A DNA stretch of 64,000 nucleotides from Ascidiimonas aurantiaca (GTDB lineage Bacteria; Bacteroidota; Bacteroidia; Flavobacteriales; Flavobacteriaceae): contig NZ_JBBEWR010000004.1 in assembly GCF_037646345.1 (NCBI RefSeq), positions 62,001 to 126,000 on the forward strand. The letters run 5' to 3'. The notes under the pieces are model-generated. The model did not search any database, was not told the DNA's origin, and saw nothing but the letters and a program-made list of their open reading frames with translations. The stretch's first letter is position 1, and the number at the start of each line of letters is the position of its first letter. This document shows positions 33,380 to 43,089 of the stretch, in pieces. The translations under genes and the position numbers were made by a program.

Positions 33380-34843
33380 TTGAGCGCGCTTCAGAAACTC
33401 TTTAAACATACTTTTATTTACGGCCTGGCAACAGTATTGCCCAGAATCCTTACCGTATTACTTACCAGGCTCTATACAGATAAGTTCCCTACAGATGAGT
33501 ATGGAGTAGTGAGCCTTGTTTTTGCCTGGATGGTTTTCTTTAACGTGGTCCTTTCTTACGGAATGGAGACCGCCTTTTTCCGGTTTATCAATAAGAAAAA
33601 AAACCCGGAAACCGTACAGTCCACTGCCCTGGGCATGCTACTCATTTCCTCTCTGGGTTTTCTGGTACTCATGTTACCTTTACGCGATTCAATAGGGGCC
33701 TTTACCAATATTCCGGTTACCTATATTACCTATGCCCTGTTTATTTTGGTATTTGATGCTCTGGTGGTTATCCCTTTTGCATGGCTTCGCCATCAACAAA
33801 GATCTATAAAATATACCTATATAAAAATAACCAATGTGGTTATTAACCTGTCTCTTAATCTGTTCTTCTTTTTAGCTTTACCGTTGCTTTCAGATACGAC
33901 CGAGAACTCATTTTTGAAGTTTATAGACCAGGGAGAAAATAAGATAAGTTATGTATTTATGGCCAATCTTGCTGCCAGTGTATGTACGCTTTTATGGCTG
34001 CTGCCACTGTATGTAAAGATCGGGCTCCGTATCCATACCAACATTGTAAAGCAAATGCTACGGTACGGGCTGCCTGTATTAGTAGCCGGTATGGCTTTTG
34101 CTGTTAATGAACACTTTGATAAAATTCTTCTGGAAAAGCTGTTGCCTCAGGATATTGCCCGTTCTCAGGTAGGAGTGTATAGTGCCTGTTATCGTTTAGG
34201 AGTGTTTATGACCCTTTTTGTAACTGCTTTTAAACTGGGAGTAGAACCCTTTTTCTTCAGTCATGCCAAAGATCGGGATGCTCCCGAAACCTATGCCCGT
34301 ATTACTCTCTACTTTTCCATTTTTGCTGCGTTTATCTTGCTATTCGTTGTGGTGTATGTAGATATTTTTAAAATGCTGCTAATTGCCGAAGCATATTGGG
34401 AGGCTATGTGGATCGTTCCGGTTATTCTTATTGCCAATCTTTTTCTAGGGTTGTATCACAATCTCTCGGTATGGTATAAAGTAACAGATCGTACCCGGTA
34501 CGGGGCCTATATTTCAGTGGTAGGGGCACTCATTACCTTAGTACTTAATGTGGCGTTAATTCCCGTAATTGGTTATAAAGGTTCGGCATTGGCTACCCTG
34601 GTTGCCTATGGTACCATGATGATACTTTCATATGTCATTGGCAGAAAAAAATACCCCATTCCCTATAAGGTTTCAAAAATAAGCATGTATCTGGGTGTAT
34701 CCGTTTTGTTTTCTATACTTTCTTTTTACCAGTTTCAACGAAACCTTCTCATAGGAAACGGGTTACTTTTAGTATTTTTGACCATTGTGTATTTAAATGA
34801 AAAAGATCAGTTCCAAAAAATAATCAGTAAAAATGACCATTAA
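33380..34843 (+). CDS. Polysaccharide flippase (MOP superfamily, Wzx-like)
   Basis: The 487-residue polytopic protein has about 12-14 membrane helices and the typical start FKHTFIYGLATVLPRILT-like segment with RLYTDKF of Wzx/lipopolysaccharide biosynthesis proteins. It would flip lipid-linked sugars across the inner membrane. Translation begins at TTG 33380. The C-terminus overlaps dut by 11 bases, and a nucleotidyltransferase follows. Confidence 0.88.
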   Translation: MSALQKLFKHTFIYGLATVLPRILTVLLTRLYTDKFPTDEYGVVSLVFAWMVFFNVVLSYGMETAFFRFINKKKNPETVQSTALGMLLISSLGFLVLMLPLRDSIGAFTNIPVTYITYALFILVFDALVVIPFAWLRHQQRSIKYTYIKITNVVINLSLNLFFFLALPLLSDTTENSFLKFIDQGENKISYVFMANLAASVCTLLWLLPLYVKIGLRIHTNIVKQMLRYGLPVLVAGMAFAVNEHFDKILLEKLLPQDIARSQVGVYSACYRLGVFMTLFVTAFKLGVEPFFFSHAKDRDAPETYARITLYFSIFAAFILLFVVVYVDIFKMLLIAEAYWEAMWIVPVILIANLFLGLYHNLSVWYKVTDRTRYGAYISVVGALITLVLNVALIPVIGYKGSALATLVAYGTMMILSYVIGRKKYPIPYKVSKISMYLGVSVLFSILSFYQFQRNLLIGNGLLLVFLTIVYLNEKDQFQKIISKNDH

Positions 34844-35267
34844 AATTATTAATACTTCCGGGCACGCATTGCCGCATTATGAAACCGAAGCTTCGGCAGG
34901 AATGGATCTCAGGGCACATATAAGTGAACCTGTGGCTCTCAAACCCCTGGAGCGGGCCATTGTAAAAACCGGGCTCTTTATTGAACTCCCTGCAGGGTTT
35001 GAGGCCCAGGTACGGCCGCGAAGCGGCCTGGCTGCTAAAAACGGAATTACCGTACTCAATGCACCCGGCACCATTGATGCCGATTACCGGGGAGAAATAG
35101 GTGTGATACTGGTAAACCTCTCCAATGAACCGTTTACAGTAAAAAACGGAGAGCGTATTGCCCAGTTAGTGATTGCCCGCCATGAACGTGCCCAATGGGA
35201 AGAAGTCACCCAACTTTCAGATACTTCACGGGGAACCGGAGGTTTCGGAAGTACCGGAACCCGATAA
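34833..35267 (+). CDS. dut: dUTP pyrophosphatase
   Basis: dUTPase hydrolyses dUTP to dUMP. The 144 residues carry all five motifs: AGMDLRAH (22-29), RPRSGLAAKNG (61-71), the GTIDADYRGEI loop with D82 and D84 (79-89), GERIAQLV (106-113) and the C-terminal RGTGGFGSTG (133-142). It overlaps the flippase 3' end by 11 bases and is followed 27 bases later by a nucleotidyltransferase. Confidence 0.96.
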   Translation: MTIKIINTSGHALPHYETEASAGMDLRAHISEPVALKPLERAIVKTGLFIELPAGFEAQVRPRSGLAAKNGITVLNAPGTIDADYRGEIGVILVNLSNEPFTVKNGERIAQLVIARHERAQWEEVTQLSDTSRGTGGFGSTGTR

Positions 35268-35294
35268 ATAAAACATACAAAACAAAATGTATTC

Positions 35295-36308
35295 ATGAAG
35301 ATTATAGTACCCATGGCCGGGAGAGGTTCCCGGCTTCGTCCGCATACACTTACCGTTCCCAAACCGCTTATTCCTATTGCGGGGAAACCCATTGTGCAAC
35401 GCCTGGTAGAAGATATTGCCGGTGTTTTGAAAGAAGATCTGGAGGAGATCGCATTTATTATTCATAAAGATTTTGGAAAAGACGTAGAAAAACAATTACT
35501 GGAAATAGCTGAAAAACTAAATACAAAAGGCACTATTTATTATCAGGACCAGCCCCTGGGAACCGGCCATGCCATTATGTGTGCCAAAGAATCCCTTTCG
35601 GGCCCTTGCGTGATTGCCTATGCCGATACGCTGTTTAAAGCCCATTTCAATCTGGATATTTCTGCCGATAGTGTGATATGGGTAAAAAAAGTAATCAATC
35701 CCGAAGCCTATGGCGTGGTACAACTCAATCCTGAAGGAGCCATTACCGCACTTGTTGAAAAACCCAAAGAAAAGGTTTCAGACCTGGCCGTAATTGGTAT
35801 TTACTACTTTAAAAAAGGAGAAGAGCTTAAAGCAGAATTACAAGAGGTTCTTGAAAAAAATATCATTCATGGAGGAGAATATCAGATAAATGACGGGATT
35901 AAGGGAATGATGCGAAAAGGAAAAAAGTTTGTGCCCGGAGAAGTCGCCGAATGGATGGATTGTGGTAATAAGAATGTTACCGTAGATACCAACAGCCGTA
36001 TGCTGGGCTTTTTACAGGCAGAAGCAAAAGAAGTTCTGGTGTCTGAAGACGTAGAATTGGAGAACGCTACCATTATACCGCCCTGTTATATTGGCAAAGG
36101 GGTAAAACTCATTAACAGTACCATAGGCCCTAATGTATCACTGGGAGCGCATTGTATCGTAACCGACTCAAACGTTAAAAACAGTTTAATACAAACACAT
36201 ACCACCATAAAAAATGCTAACTTAGATCATGCAATGATAGGTAATCACGCTACCTTTAATGGTAATTTTACCAGCGTGAGCCTGGGGGATTATTCCGGTT
36301 TGGAATAG
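35295..36308 (+). CDS. Sugar-phosphate nucleotidyltransferase with left-handed beta-helix
   Basis: The 337-residue protein has the N-terminal nucleotidyltransferase motif MAGRGSRLRPHTLTVPKPLIPIAGKPI (in part, near residue 7-30) and Asp-rich YADTLF and EYQIND segments, then from about residue 245 a hexapeptide-repeat left-handed beta-helix (IGKGVKLINSTIGPNVSLG pattern). It probably activates a sugar 1-phosphate for glycan synthesis, with the sugar and nucleotide unknown. Confidence 0.88.
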   Translation: MKIIVPMAGRGSRLRPHTLTVPKPLIPIAGKPIVQRLVEDIAGVLKEDLEEIAFIIHKDFGKDVEKQLLEIAEKLNTKGTIYYQDQPLGTGHAIMCAKESLSGPCVIAYADTLFKAHFNLDISADSVIWVKKVINPEAYGVVQLNPEGAITALVEKPKEKVSDLAVIGIYYFKKGEELKAELQEVLEKNIIHGGEYQINDGIKGMMRKGKKFVPGEVAEWMDCGNKNVTVDTNSRMLGFLQAEAKEVLVSEDVELENATIIPPCYIGKGVKLINSTIGPNVSLGAHCIVTDSNVKNSLIQTHTTIKNANLDHAMIGNHATFNGNFTSVSLGDYSGLE

Positions 36309-36345
36309 ATTTTGAAGGGCTACCTTTATAAAAGCAGATGCAACC

Positions 36346-37284
36346 GTGAAAAACCGTATGTACATATCCGTATTTATTAGCTTATTCATAAGCAGTAGTA
36401 TCACGTATGCACAGGAACCCGAAGTAAGTGCCGATGTATCTAATGAGATCGTTACCGATGCGTTTCAGGAACAGTTTTTTGAAGGGTTGAAACAACATGC
36501 CATAGAGAACTATGAAAAAGCAATAGCAGCCTTTCTTAATTGTAAGAATATTGACCCTGAAAATACGGTGGTAGATTTTGAACTGGGTAAAAATTACCTA
36601 AAACTGCATCAGTACTACAAAGCAGAAGACCATATTCTAAAAGCCGTAAATGCAGATCCTGCCAATACCTGGTATCTCGATGTACTTTTTAAAGTATATG
36701 AAATGCAAAATGCCACGCATAAGGCCATAGAATTGGCAGAACGCCTGGCAGATACGAATGATCGTTATAAAGAAAGTCTCGCTTCCTTATATACCCGTTC
36801 CGGAGCTTTTGATAAAGCTCTTACCCTTTTAGACGAGTTAGATGCTGAACAGGGTGTTACTGTATCGAGACGTAATTTGCGATCGCAGTTGCTGGCCAGA
36901 AAAAATAGCAGGGTATCTGCGATAAAACAGAGCGTGGTAGAAAATACCGATCCGCTGCCTGTTCAAAATCCGCTCGAAACCATACAAACCGAAATAGACC
37001 GTCTGCAAAGTATTTCTGATTTTAAGGCACTCGAAGAGTTTACAGATGAGGCACTTGAAACCTATCCTTCACAATCTGCCTTTTACTATGCCAATGCCTT
37101 TGCAAAAAATAAGTTAAGCAAACACAAAGATGCAATTTATTCACTGGAAATGGCGTTAGAGTTTCTGTTAGGGAACCCCTCCTTAGAGCAGCGCATTTAC
37201 GGGCAAATGATCATTGCCTATACCGGCCTCGGAAATTTAGAGAAAGTTCGCGAATATGAAAAGAAGATGAAAAAGGGATCATGA
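36346..37284 (+). CDS. Tetratricopeptide-repeat periplasmic protein
   Basis: The 312-residue protein starts at GTG, has a signal peptide ending ITYAQ and then TPR-like helices (for example QHAIENYEKAIAAFLNCKNIDPENTVVDFELGKNYL, in part). The C-terminal half has more repeats (FYYANAFAKNK). It overlaps the next gene by four bases, and together with DUF4292 and EnvC it forms an envelope operon conserved in Bacteroidota. It may serve as a scaffold for the cell-wall machinery, which is inference. Confidence 0.82.
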   Translation: MKNRMYISVFISLFISSSITYAQEPEVSADVSNEIVTDAFQEQFFEGLKQHAIENYEKAIAAFLNCKNIDPENTVVDFELGKNYLKLHQYYKAEDHILKAVNADPANTWYLDVLFKVYEMQNATHKAIELAERLADTNDRYKESLASLYTRSGAFDKALTLLDELDAEQGVTVSRRNLRSQLLARKNSRVSAIKQSVVENTDPLPVQNPLETIQTEIDRLQSISDFKALEEFTDEALETYPSQSAFYYANAFAKNKLSKHKDAIYSLEMALEFLLGNPSLEQRIYGQMIIAYTGLGNLEKVREYEKKMKKGS

Positions 37285-38069
37285 AAATAAAAGAGTACAT
37301 AAAATATAAAATTGCTGCAGGAGTATTCCTGTTGTTATTTTTTATGGCAGGTTGTGGTAGTAACAAAGTACTGGTAGAAGGAAAGATCGATAAAAAACTT
37401 CAGGCGCGTACCATTATAAAAAATCACTACAATGGAGAGCTTAGCTTTAAAACCATACGCGGGCGTATGCGTATTGATTATAAAAACGGTTCCGAATCTC
37501 AGAGCTTTACCCTAAGCTTCCGTATGGAAAAAGACAAAACCATCTGGCTAAGTGCTCCTTTATCAGTGATTAAAGTACTTATTACCCCAGAGAGGGTGAG
37601 TTTTTATAACAAACTGGATAATAGCTTTTTTGATGGCGATTTTTCATACCTCAGCAATCTCTTAGGTACTGAACTGGACTTTACTAAGGTGCAGAACCTT
37701 CTGCTGGGACAGGCTATTTTTGATCTTAAAAAAGAAAAATACCATTCTGATATTGCCGAAAACACCTATAGGTTAAAGCCCGTTAAAGATTTTGAATTAT
37801 TTAAACACCTTTTCCTCATAGAGCCGGCCCATTATAAAATGGCATTGCAACAAATAGCACAACCCGGTGCGTCAAGGCTCCTGAACGTAAATTACAAAAC
37901 CTACCAAAAAGTAGGAGAAAAAGTTTTTCCAAACACTATAAAAGTTACCGCGCTTCAGGGTAACGACCAGGTAAATATTGATATTGAATATCGCAATATA
38001 GAATTTGACCAGCACGTAAGTTTTCCCTACAATATTCCCCGGGGGTATAAAGAGATCGCTTTAAAATGA
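37281..38069 (+). CDS. DUF4292 lipoprotein (LolB-like)
   Basis: This 262-residue lipoprotein has the lipobox FMAGC (C25), then a beta-rich DUF4292 domain (IIKNHYNGELSFKTI and LLGTELDFTKVQNLLLGQ). DUF4292 is thought to have a LolB-like lipid-binding barrel. It overlaps the TPR gene at ATGA and the EnvC gene at the other end, so three genes are translated in a coupled chain. Confidence 0.85.
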   Translation: MKIKEYIKYKIAAGVFLLLFFMAGCGSNKVLVEGKIDKKLQARTIIKNHYNGELSFKTIRGRMRIDYKNGSESQSFTLSFRMEKDKTIWLSAPLSVIKVLITPERVSFYNKLDNSFFDGDFSYLSNLLGTELDFTKVQNLLLGQAIFDLKKEKYHSDIAENTYRLKPVKDFELFKHLFLIEPAHYKMALQQIAQPGASRLLNVNYKTYQKVGEKVFPNTIKVTALQGNDQVNIDIEYRNIEFDQHVSFPYNIPRGYKEIALK

Positions 38070-39292
38070 TGAAAAGTATCCGGAGACACCTTTGGTTTTT
38101 AGGTTTATGTGTACTCATGGTTTTCCCTTTGCAGGGACAAACCGGTGAGAAAGCTGCTCTGGAGGCCCGTAGAGCCCGTTTACAGAAAGAAATACAGCAA
38201 ATCAACTCCTTACTCAGTAAAGAAATAAAAGAGCGTAAAACCGTTCTGGAGCAGGTGGAGGACATAGATCGTAAAATTCAGATACGAAGAGAGCTTATTC
38301 GTGTTACCAATCAGGAGGCCAACCTTATTAACAGAAGGCTCAATCAAAACCTGAAGCAAATAGAAAAACTGCGTACTGATCTTACCCGCCTTAAAGAAGA
38401 TTATGCGCGTATGATACGGAAATCGTATCAGAGCCGTTCCCGCCAGAGTCGTCTTATGTTTATTCTTTCTTCCGAAAATTTTCTTCAGGCCTATAAGCGG
38501 CTTCAATATATGAAACAATATACCGCGTACCGTAAAGAGCAGGGCCAAAAAATAGAACAAACCACTACAGAATTGCAGGAGCGCAACAAAACCCTTATTT
38601 CCCAGCGTAAAGAAAAAGAAGCACTGGCCCAGGCAAACAGAGAAGAGCAGCGCCGCTTTGAGCGTGAAAAAGATATGCAGGAAGACCTGCTTGCCTCCAT
38701 TCGTAAAAATGAGGGACAGTACAAAACGCAGATACAACGCAAACAGCGCGAGGCCCGTGCACTGGACCGCCAAATAGAAAAACTGATACGTGAGGCCATT
38801 GCAGAATCTAATAAAAAAGCAGGAAATACGGCCAATACCTCCACCTTTGCCCTTACTCCGGAAGCAAAACTCATAGCCAATAACTTTGAAGCCAATAAGG
38901 GCCGACTGATCTGGCCCGTAGAGAAAGGTGTAAAAAGCAAAGGCTACGGTGCATATCCCGATCCGGTATATCCGGGGGTAAAGCACTTTAATAACGGCGT
39001 TACCATTGCCACCGAAAAAGGTACAAGGGTACGATCCGTTTTTAACGGAGAAGTATCTGCCGTAATTGCCGTGCCCAATGGTAATAAAGCCATACAGGTA
39101 CGCCATGGTAACTTTATTACTACCTATTACAATATTGCGCGGGTATATGTTAAAAAAGGCGATACAGTAACTGCACGCCAGGAGTTGGGTGAAGTATTTA
39201 CCAGCCCTTCTACCGGAAAGACCGAGCTTAAATTTTTTCTCTATAAAGACACCCGCAGGCTCAACCCTGAAAAATGGATCTATCGGATGTGA
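38066..39292 (+). CDS. envC: EnvC-like murein hydrolase activator (degenerate M23)
   Basis: The 408-residue product has a signal peptide (to about residue 25), a long coiled coil (25-250) and a C-terminal LytM/M23 domain (about 290-400). The metal-binding motifs of active M23 peptidases are damaged: HFNNGVTI replaces HxGxD and LKFFLY replaces HLHFE, while RHGN is retained. This matches EnvC-type activators that stimulate amidases without cutting peptidoglycan themselves. It ends the plus-strand envelope operon; an opposing gene starts 11 bases further. Confidence 0.9.
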   Translation: MMKSIRRHLWFLGLCVLMVFPLQGQTGEKAALEARRARLQKEIQQINSLLSKEIKERKTVLEQVEDIDRKIQIRRELIRVTNQEANLINRRLNQNLKQIEKLRTDLTRLKEDYARMIRKSYQSRSRQSRLMFILSSENFLQAYKRLQYMKQYTAYRKEQGQKIEQTTTELQERNKTLISQRKEKEALAQANREEQRRFEREKDMQEDLLASIRKNEGQYKTQIQRKQREARALDRQIEKLIREAIAESNKKAGNTANTSTFALTPEAKLIANNFEANKGRLIWPVEKGVKSKGYGAYPDPVYPGVKHFNNGVTIATEKGTRVRSVFNGEVSAVIAVPNGNKAIQVRHGNFITTYYNIARVYVKKGDTVTARQELGEVFTSPSTGKTELKFFLYKDTRRLNPEKWIYRM

Positions 39293-39303
39293 TATCTAAA
39301 CTT

Positions 39304-39708
39304 TTAAACAGGATCTCTGTAAACAAAAAGTTTTAAAGCAATTACCCTTAAGGGCATTAGAACTACAACCGTGAAAACAGTTGCCAGAAGATAGTGTATC
39401 TGTAATTTTAAACCTATACCGTACAATAGATTAGCGCAGATATAGAAGAATACGATAAAAACAATAAAGCGAAACAATTTACGCCTGTGATGATCTGTTT
39501 TAAATAAATACCTCAATTGTACCCAATATAAAAATACATAGTTAATGGCATACACAATAATGAAGGCCAGTTTTTCATGTACCTGTAAAAAATCTACCGC
39601 AATAAATAAACCAAGGAACACGAAGCCATAACTCGCTAAACTCACAAGTACATATTTTATAAATAAGCGCTTGTTTTCTTTGGTCAAAATAGTATTCAAT
39701 CTAAACAT
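39304..39708 (-). CDS. GtrA-like membrane protein
   Basis: This small protein with four membrane helices belongs to the GtrA family, proteins linked to glycolipid flipping or glycosylation. The ATG at 39708 gives 134 residues, the usual size; an in-frame upstream ATG at 39753 would overlap the methyltransferase gene by 29 bases and add a short basic extension. It is the last gene of the minus-strand cassette. Confidence 0.85.
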   Translation of the reverse strand: MFRLNTILTKENKRLFIKYVLVSLASYGFVFLGLFIAVDFLQVHEKLAFIIVYAINYVFLYWVQLRYLFKTDHHRRKLFRFIVFIVFFYICANLLYGIGLKLQIHYLLATVFTVVVLMPLRVIALKLFVYRDPV

Positions 39709-39724
39709 TTTCAGAGATCGTATT

Positions 39725-40357
39725 TTAGGCCTCTTTTTTTTCAGCCAGAACAATGGTCCAGGGAAGGGGAGATTCTACAGCAATGACTTTTCCAAATTTT
39801 TCTTCAACCAGGGTAATGATCGATCTTTTAGACCAGTTATTCAGATGGCCGGGGGTATTGCCAAATCTGTTTAAATATTTTAACCGGCACATGTTTAAAA
39901 AACACCATAAAGGCTCTCTGGGGACTCCCAGTATTAAATACTTTTTTGATACTCTCTTTATTTCCTCCAGAGCCACTTCCGGATAATCCAGATGTTCCAG
40001 CACCTCTAATAAGAAAACAAGATCTACACTGGCATTATTATAGCTGAGTTCATAAACACTCTCCTGAAATATATGAGTGTCCGGGTTATTTTTTTTTGCC
40101 AGTTCTACAAGTCTTTCAACATATTCTGATGCGGTTATATTTGGGATCATTTTACGTAACCGTATCGTAGATCTCCCTTCTCCGGCGCCTATTTCATGGG
40201 CAGAACTTACATTTTCAGTTTTCTCAAGGAGTCTGCCTACCGATTCAAAATAACGATTTACCAAATATTTAGCGATAAAACCGGTATCCTCGTACTTCCC
40301 GGAAAAATCTTCCACTTGTGGCGTCGCTTTCAGGTTTTTATGGTCAATTTTTTTCAA
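39725..40357 (-). CDS. Class I SAM-dependent methyltransferase
   Basis: This 210-residue protein has the SAM-binding motif I HEIGAGEGRSTIRL (near residue 55) and a downstream LVFLLEVLEHLDYPEVALEE block (near 110), both classical class I features. It lies in a cassette of glycosyltransferase genes, so a lipid-linked sugar or ubiquinone-like lipid may be the substrate. The start overlaps the end of the upstream GT2 gene by 14 bases. Confidence 0.88.
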   Translation of the reverse strand: MKKIDHKNLKATPQVEDFSGKYEDTGFIAKYLVNRYFESVGRLLEKTENVSSAHEIGAGEGRSTIRLRKMIPNITASEYVERLVELAKKNNPDTHIFQESVYELSYNNASVDLVFLLEVLEHLDYPEVALEEIKRVSKKYLILGVPREPLWCFLNMCRLKYLNRFGNTPGHLNNWSKRSIITLVEEKFGKVIAVESPLPWTIVLAEKKEA

Positions 40358-41300
40358 AATAGTTCTTCTTTAACAAATAGAGTATTTTTTCCTGATTGTG
40401 CCGAATACGATTAAGCATATCTGCCACAAAAGCAAGTGTCATTAACAACAAGGACATTCCGCAAAGAGAGAGGGCTATGATACCTATACTTTTGTAGGGG
40501 GTAATCGTTGCATTCATAATCCAGTGAACCAGTACAAACCCTCCCATAAGTAAGGCTATGAGCATAACAAAGAGCGCTATTGAAAAAAAGAATTGTAAGG
40601 GCTTATAATCCTTTAAACACTTAAAAATAATAAGAGAAGTTTTAAAAGCGTATTTAAAAAGATTATTGGCAACTCTGGAAATACGATCATCAAAATAGGT
40701 TACACTAACAGGTACTTGTGCAACTCTGTAACCCTTATCCAGTAAGTCAAGGATAGTTTCATGCGTATATGTAAAATTTCCCTGTAAATTTAGGTGCAAA
40801 AGGCAATCTTTTGAATAGGCTCTGAAGCCACAGGAAGCATCCTGTATTTTAGTATTGCTTACCAAACTAACTATTTTACTTATTCTGCGATTTCCCCAAA
40901 ACTTAAGGCGTGGCATTTTTTCAGGACGCGCATTGGCAAATCGGTTCCCAATACAAAAATCAGCCTTGTTATTTACTAAGGGAGTGATCATGGCTTCTAT
41001 CTGGGTTGCATCAAATTGCCCGTCAGCATCTGTACTAACCAGTACATCTGCATGTACTTTTAATGCGTAGGTCAATGCGGTTTGAAAAGCACTGCCTACC
41101 CCTTTATTACCGGTATGATTAATAACCGTAGCACCTGCTTTTAAGGCCTCTTGTTCGGTATCGTCGCTACTACCGTCGTTAACCACCAGTAATTCCAGAC
41201 TCGAAAAGTCATTAATTCTTTTTGGGATAGAAGTAAGTACTTTATGAATAGTTTGCCCTTCATTAAGAGCAGGCATATACACTATTATTTTTTTTGACAT
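40344..41300 (-). CDS. Glycosyltransferase family 2 with membrane anchor
   Basis: This polyprenyl-phosphate glycosyltransferase-like protein has a GT-A domain (YMPALNEG, LLVVNDGSSDDT, VSTDADGQFD) and two C-terminal membrane helices (about 225-300). Such proteins transfer a sugar from a nucleotide to undecaprenyl phosphate. The ATG at 41300 is used because the longer frame begins at TTG four codons upstream. It is followed by the methyltransferase with an overlap. Confidence 0.9.
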   Translation of the reverse strand: MSKKIIVYMPALNEGQTIHKVLTSIPKRINDFSSLELLVVNDGSSDDTEQEALKAGATVINHTGNKGVGSAFQTALTYALKVHADVLVSTDADGQFDATQIEAMITPLVNNKADFCIGNRFANARPEKMPRLKFWGNRRISKIVSLVSNTKIQDASCGFRAYSKDCLLHLNLQGNFTYTHETILDLLDKGYRVAQVPVSVTYFDDRISRVANNLFKYAFKTSLIIFKCLKDYKPLQFFFSIALFVMLIALLMGGFVLVHWIMNATITPYKSIGIIALSLCGMSLLLMTLAFVADMLNRIRHNQEKILYLLKKNYFEKN

Positions 41301-41323
41301 CCCTTTTTCCAAAATACAATAGA

Positions 41324-42493
41324 TTAAAAATATGTATGTAAGAGTACTACATTAAGGCGTAGCTCATTTAACAGATATACAAAACAGAGAATTTGACTTC
41401 CTGTAACAAACCATTTAGTACCTATAGTAAGTTTTGAGCTTAGAAAATAATACCCTGTTAAAAAACCCGGTAATAAAATTAACCAGTATCTACTAAAACC
41501 CGTTCCTGCCACAATAAGCCCCGCCATAACCAGAAGAATAGAGATAAATAACCACTTCATTCCCTTAGTTTTTTTCGTAACCAGATACCCTAAAATAAAG
41601 CTAATAATTAAAAACAGGCTTCCCAAAAAATTTCTGAGCCCGGTTACAGGCACAAAAAGAGAAATAAATGCAGGGATACCGTTGGTTCTGCTTACCTCAT
41701 AGTGCTTGATGAGCCCCAATCCCGCTTTTATGTTATACAAAAAGGGGTTTTCTGATTTAAAACGATCAAAATAGCTTATTTCAGATACATTATTCTGTTC
41801 TATATGATATACATATTTAAACCAGAAAACAAAAGGCAATATAAGTAGCAACAGATAGGGTAATAAGGAGTATATGTTGCGTAGAGAGTGTTTTTTATAA
41901 TACTCATAAAAATGATAGACTACCAATACCCCCATAACCAGATATAAATACCGGGTCATGGCCAGTAACAAAAACAAAGCAAACAGCTTAAGTAAATTTT
42001 GTTGTGTATATGCAGTATTGAAATAATACATAAAGCCCCAAAAAGCGAAAAATAAGATAGCTTCAGGATAGAGGCCCGGGAAAAAACTGATAGCATGTGA
42101 ATTAACCGCGGTGAGCGCCATAATAGACAAAATTACCCTAAAATCAATGTTTTGTTGGGCAAGAAAGAGATACAGATACCTAAACCCTAAAATAGTTAGG
42201 AGAATATGGAGCAGTTTTCCCAGTACAAACCCAAGGGTAGGAACGGTACTTATTTTAAAAAAAGCAAGGATAAACGGGATAACCGGGGTAACGGTAGAAG
42301 GATTTCCTGAAAAATAATACTTTCCCAGTAAAATATTATCTGCAATTTCAGAATACGTTAGTTCATCTCCCTGTAAAGGAATAATAAGCGTACGTAGGGT
42401 TGCCAACAGGCTGAAAAGAAAGATAAATGAGAAGATTTTTTCTCTTTTAATAAAATCTTTGAGGCTCAATTTTTTACTTTTTCGTGCATACAT
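41324..42493 (-). CDS. GT-C type membrane glycosyltransferase (ArnT/PMT-like)
   Basis: This 389-residue protein has about 11 membrane helices and an early luminal loop QGDELTYSEIADNIL with the D43-E44 pair typical of GT-C enzymes that use polyprenyl-phosphate sugars. A partner GT2 gene follows 23 bases downstream. It probably moves a sugar from the lipid carrier onto an envelope acceptor, which is inference. The exact acceptor is unknown. It is the first gene of the four-gene cassette; 168 bases separate it from the next element. Confidence 0.75.
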   Translation of the reverse strand: MYARKSKKLSLKDFIKREKIFSFIFLFSLLATLRTLIIPLQGDELTYSEIADNILLGKYYFSGNPSTVTPVIPFILAFFKISTVPTLGFVLGKLLHILLTILGFRYLYLFLAQQNIDFRVILSIMALTAVNSHAISFFPGLYPEAILFFAFWGFMYYFNTAYTQQNLLKLFALFLLLAMTRYLYLVMGVLVVYHFYEYYKKHSLRNIYSLLPYLLLLILPFVFWFKYVYHIEQNNVSEISYFDRFKSENPFLYNIKAGLGLIKHYEVSRTNGIPAFISLFVPVTGLRNFLGSLFLIISFILGYLVTKKTKGMKWLFISILLVMAGLIVAGTGFSRYWLILLPGFLTGYYFLSSKLTIGTKWFVTGSQILCFVYLLNELRLNVVLLHTYF

Positions 42494-42661
42494 CGAGGCA
42501 CCAGTTTAAAGATCTAAAGTTACAGTTAATTTTTTATTCACTTGTAAGTAAGGATCTGTAAACGGGCATATATGGTTAGTATTTGTTTATAACCGGTGCT
42601 TGAATAATTAAAGCATCCTTTTCATTAATACACTTCTTTTTTTCGTATTTACGCTTACCAC

Positions 42662-43010
42662 TTAATATTCAGAAGTACTTCTCAGAGGAGTAGATAAAGA
42701 ATTAACAAGACGTCTTTTACCCAGATTAAATGCTGAATTACCTCCAAAATGGATTCGGGAACCGAATTTTACAATTAATTTATCAAATTTGGATACATTT
42801 TTTAGGGCATCATCAGCAAAACTTCCACCTCTTGCTATAGGAGCTAAAGATAGAAGAGTATTTCCTATAAGTGTTGATGAGATATTCATCCAGTCACTTC
42901 CAATACTTCCTTCTGCCCAACCAAGTGCACCTGCCTGCCATCCTGCACTTCACCAGAACCACCAAATAATGTAGACATGCTACTTAGATATTCACTTGAA
43001 GCGGTTTTAG
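42662..43010 (-). pseudogene. Decayed Rhs-type C-terminal cassette
   Basis: Read on the minus strand from about 43010, the frame gives RATKTASSEYLSSMSTLFGGSGE, then after a one-base shift near 42950 SAGWQAGALGWAEGSIGSDW, then a run of about 75 residues to a stop at 42662 (ending STPLRSTSEY). There is no start or signal. It resembles the linker and tip of an Rhs/polymorphic-toxin protein and lies just after the toxin-immunity pair. I infer a displaced tip that has lost its repeat scaffold. Similarity is by eye and the toxin class is unknown. Confidence 0.5.
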
Positions 43011-43012
43011 TT

Positions 43013-43033
43013 GCACGGATTACAAATCCGCGC
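43013..43033. repeat. REP-like hairpin beside the decayed cassette
   Basis: GCACGGATTACAAATCCGCGC forms a nine-position stem with one mismatch around ACA. Hairpins of this type (GCGGATTTGTAATCCG) are, from memory, frequent near IS200-type and Rhs loci in Bacteroidota. Its position between the toxin-immunity pair and the decayed cassette suggests a recombination scar. Only one copy was noticed in the window. Confidence 0.45.
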
Positions 43034-43089
43034 TATCGGGAGCTATTAGGTTTTAGCAAAAAAAACAAAAACTAAGTTTTAAATTACTC

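Noticed and set aside
38210..39106. A 298-residue minus-strand open frame over the envC gene
   Set aside because: It is a shadow of the EnvC coiled coil; the plus-strand frame has the signal peptide, coiled coil and M23 domain and continues the upstream operon.
42662..42889. 75-residue minus-strand open frame as a complete gene
   Set aside because: The protein-like sequence continues upstream in a different frame, so it is the end of a frameshifted remnant.
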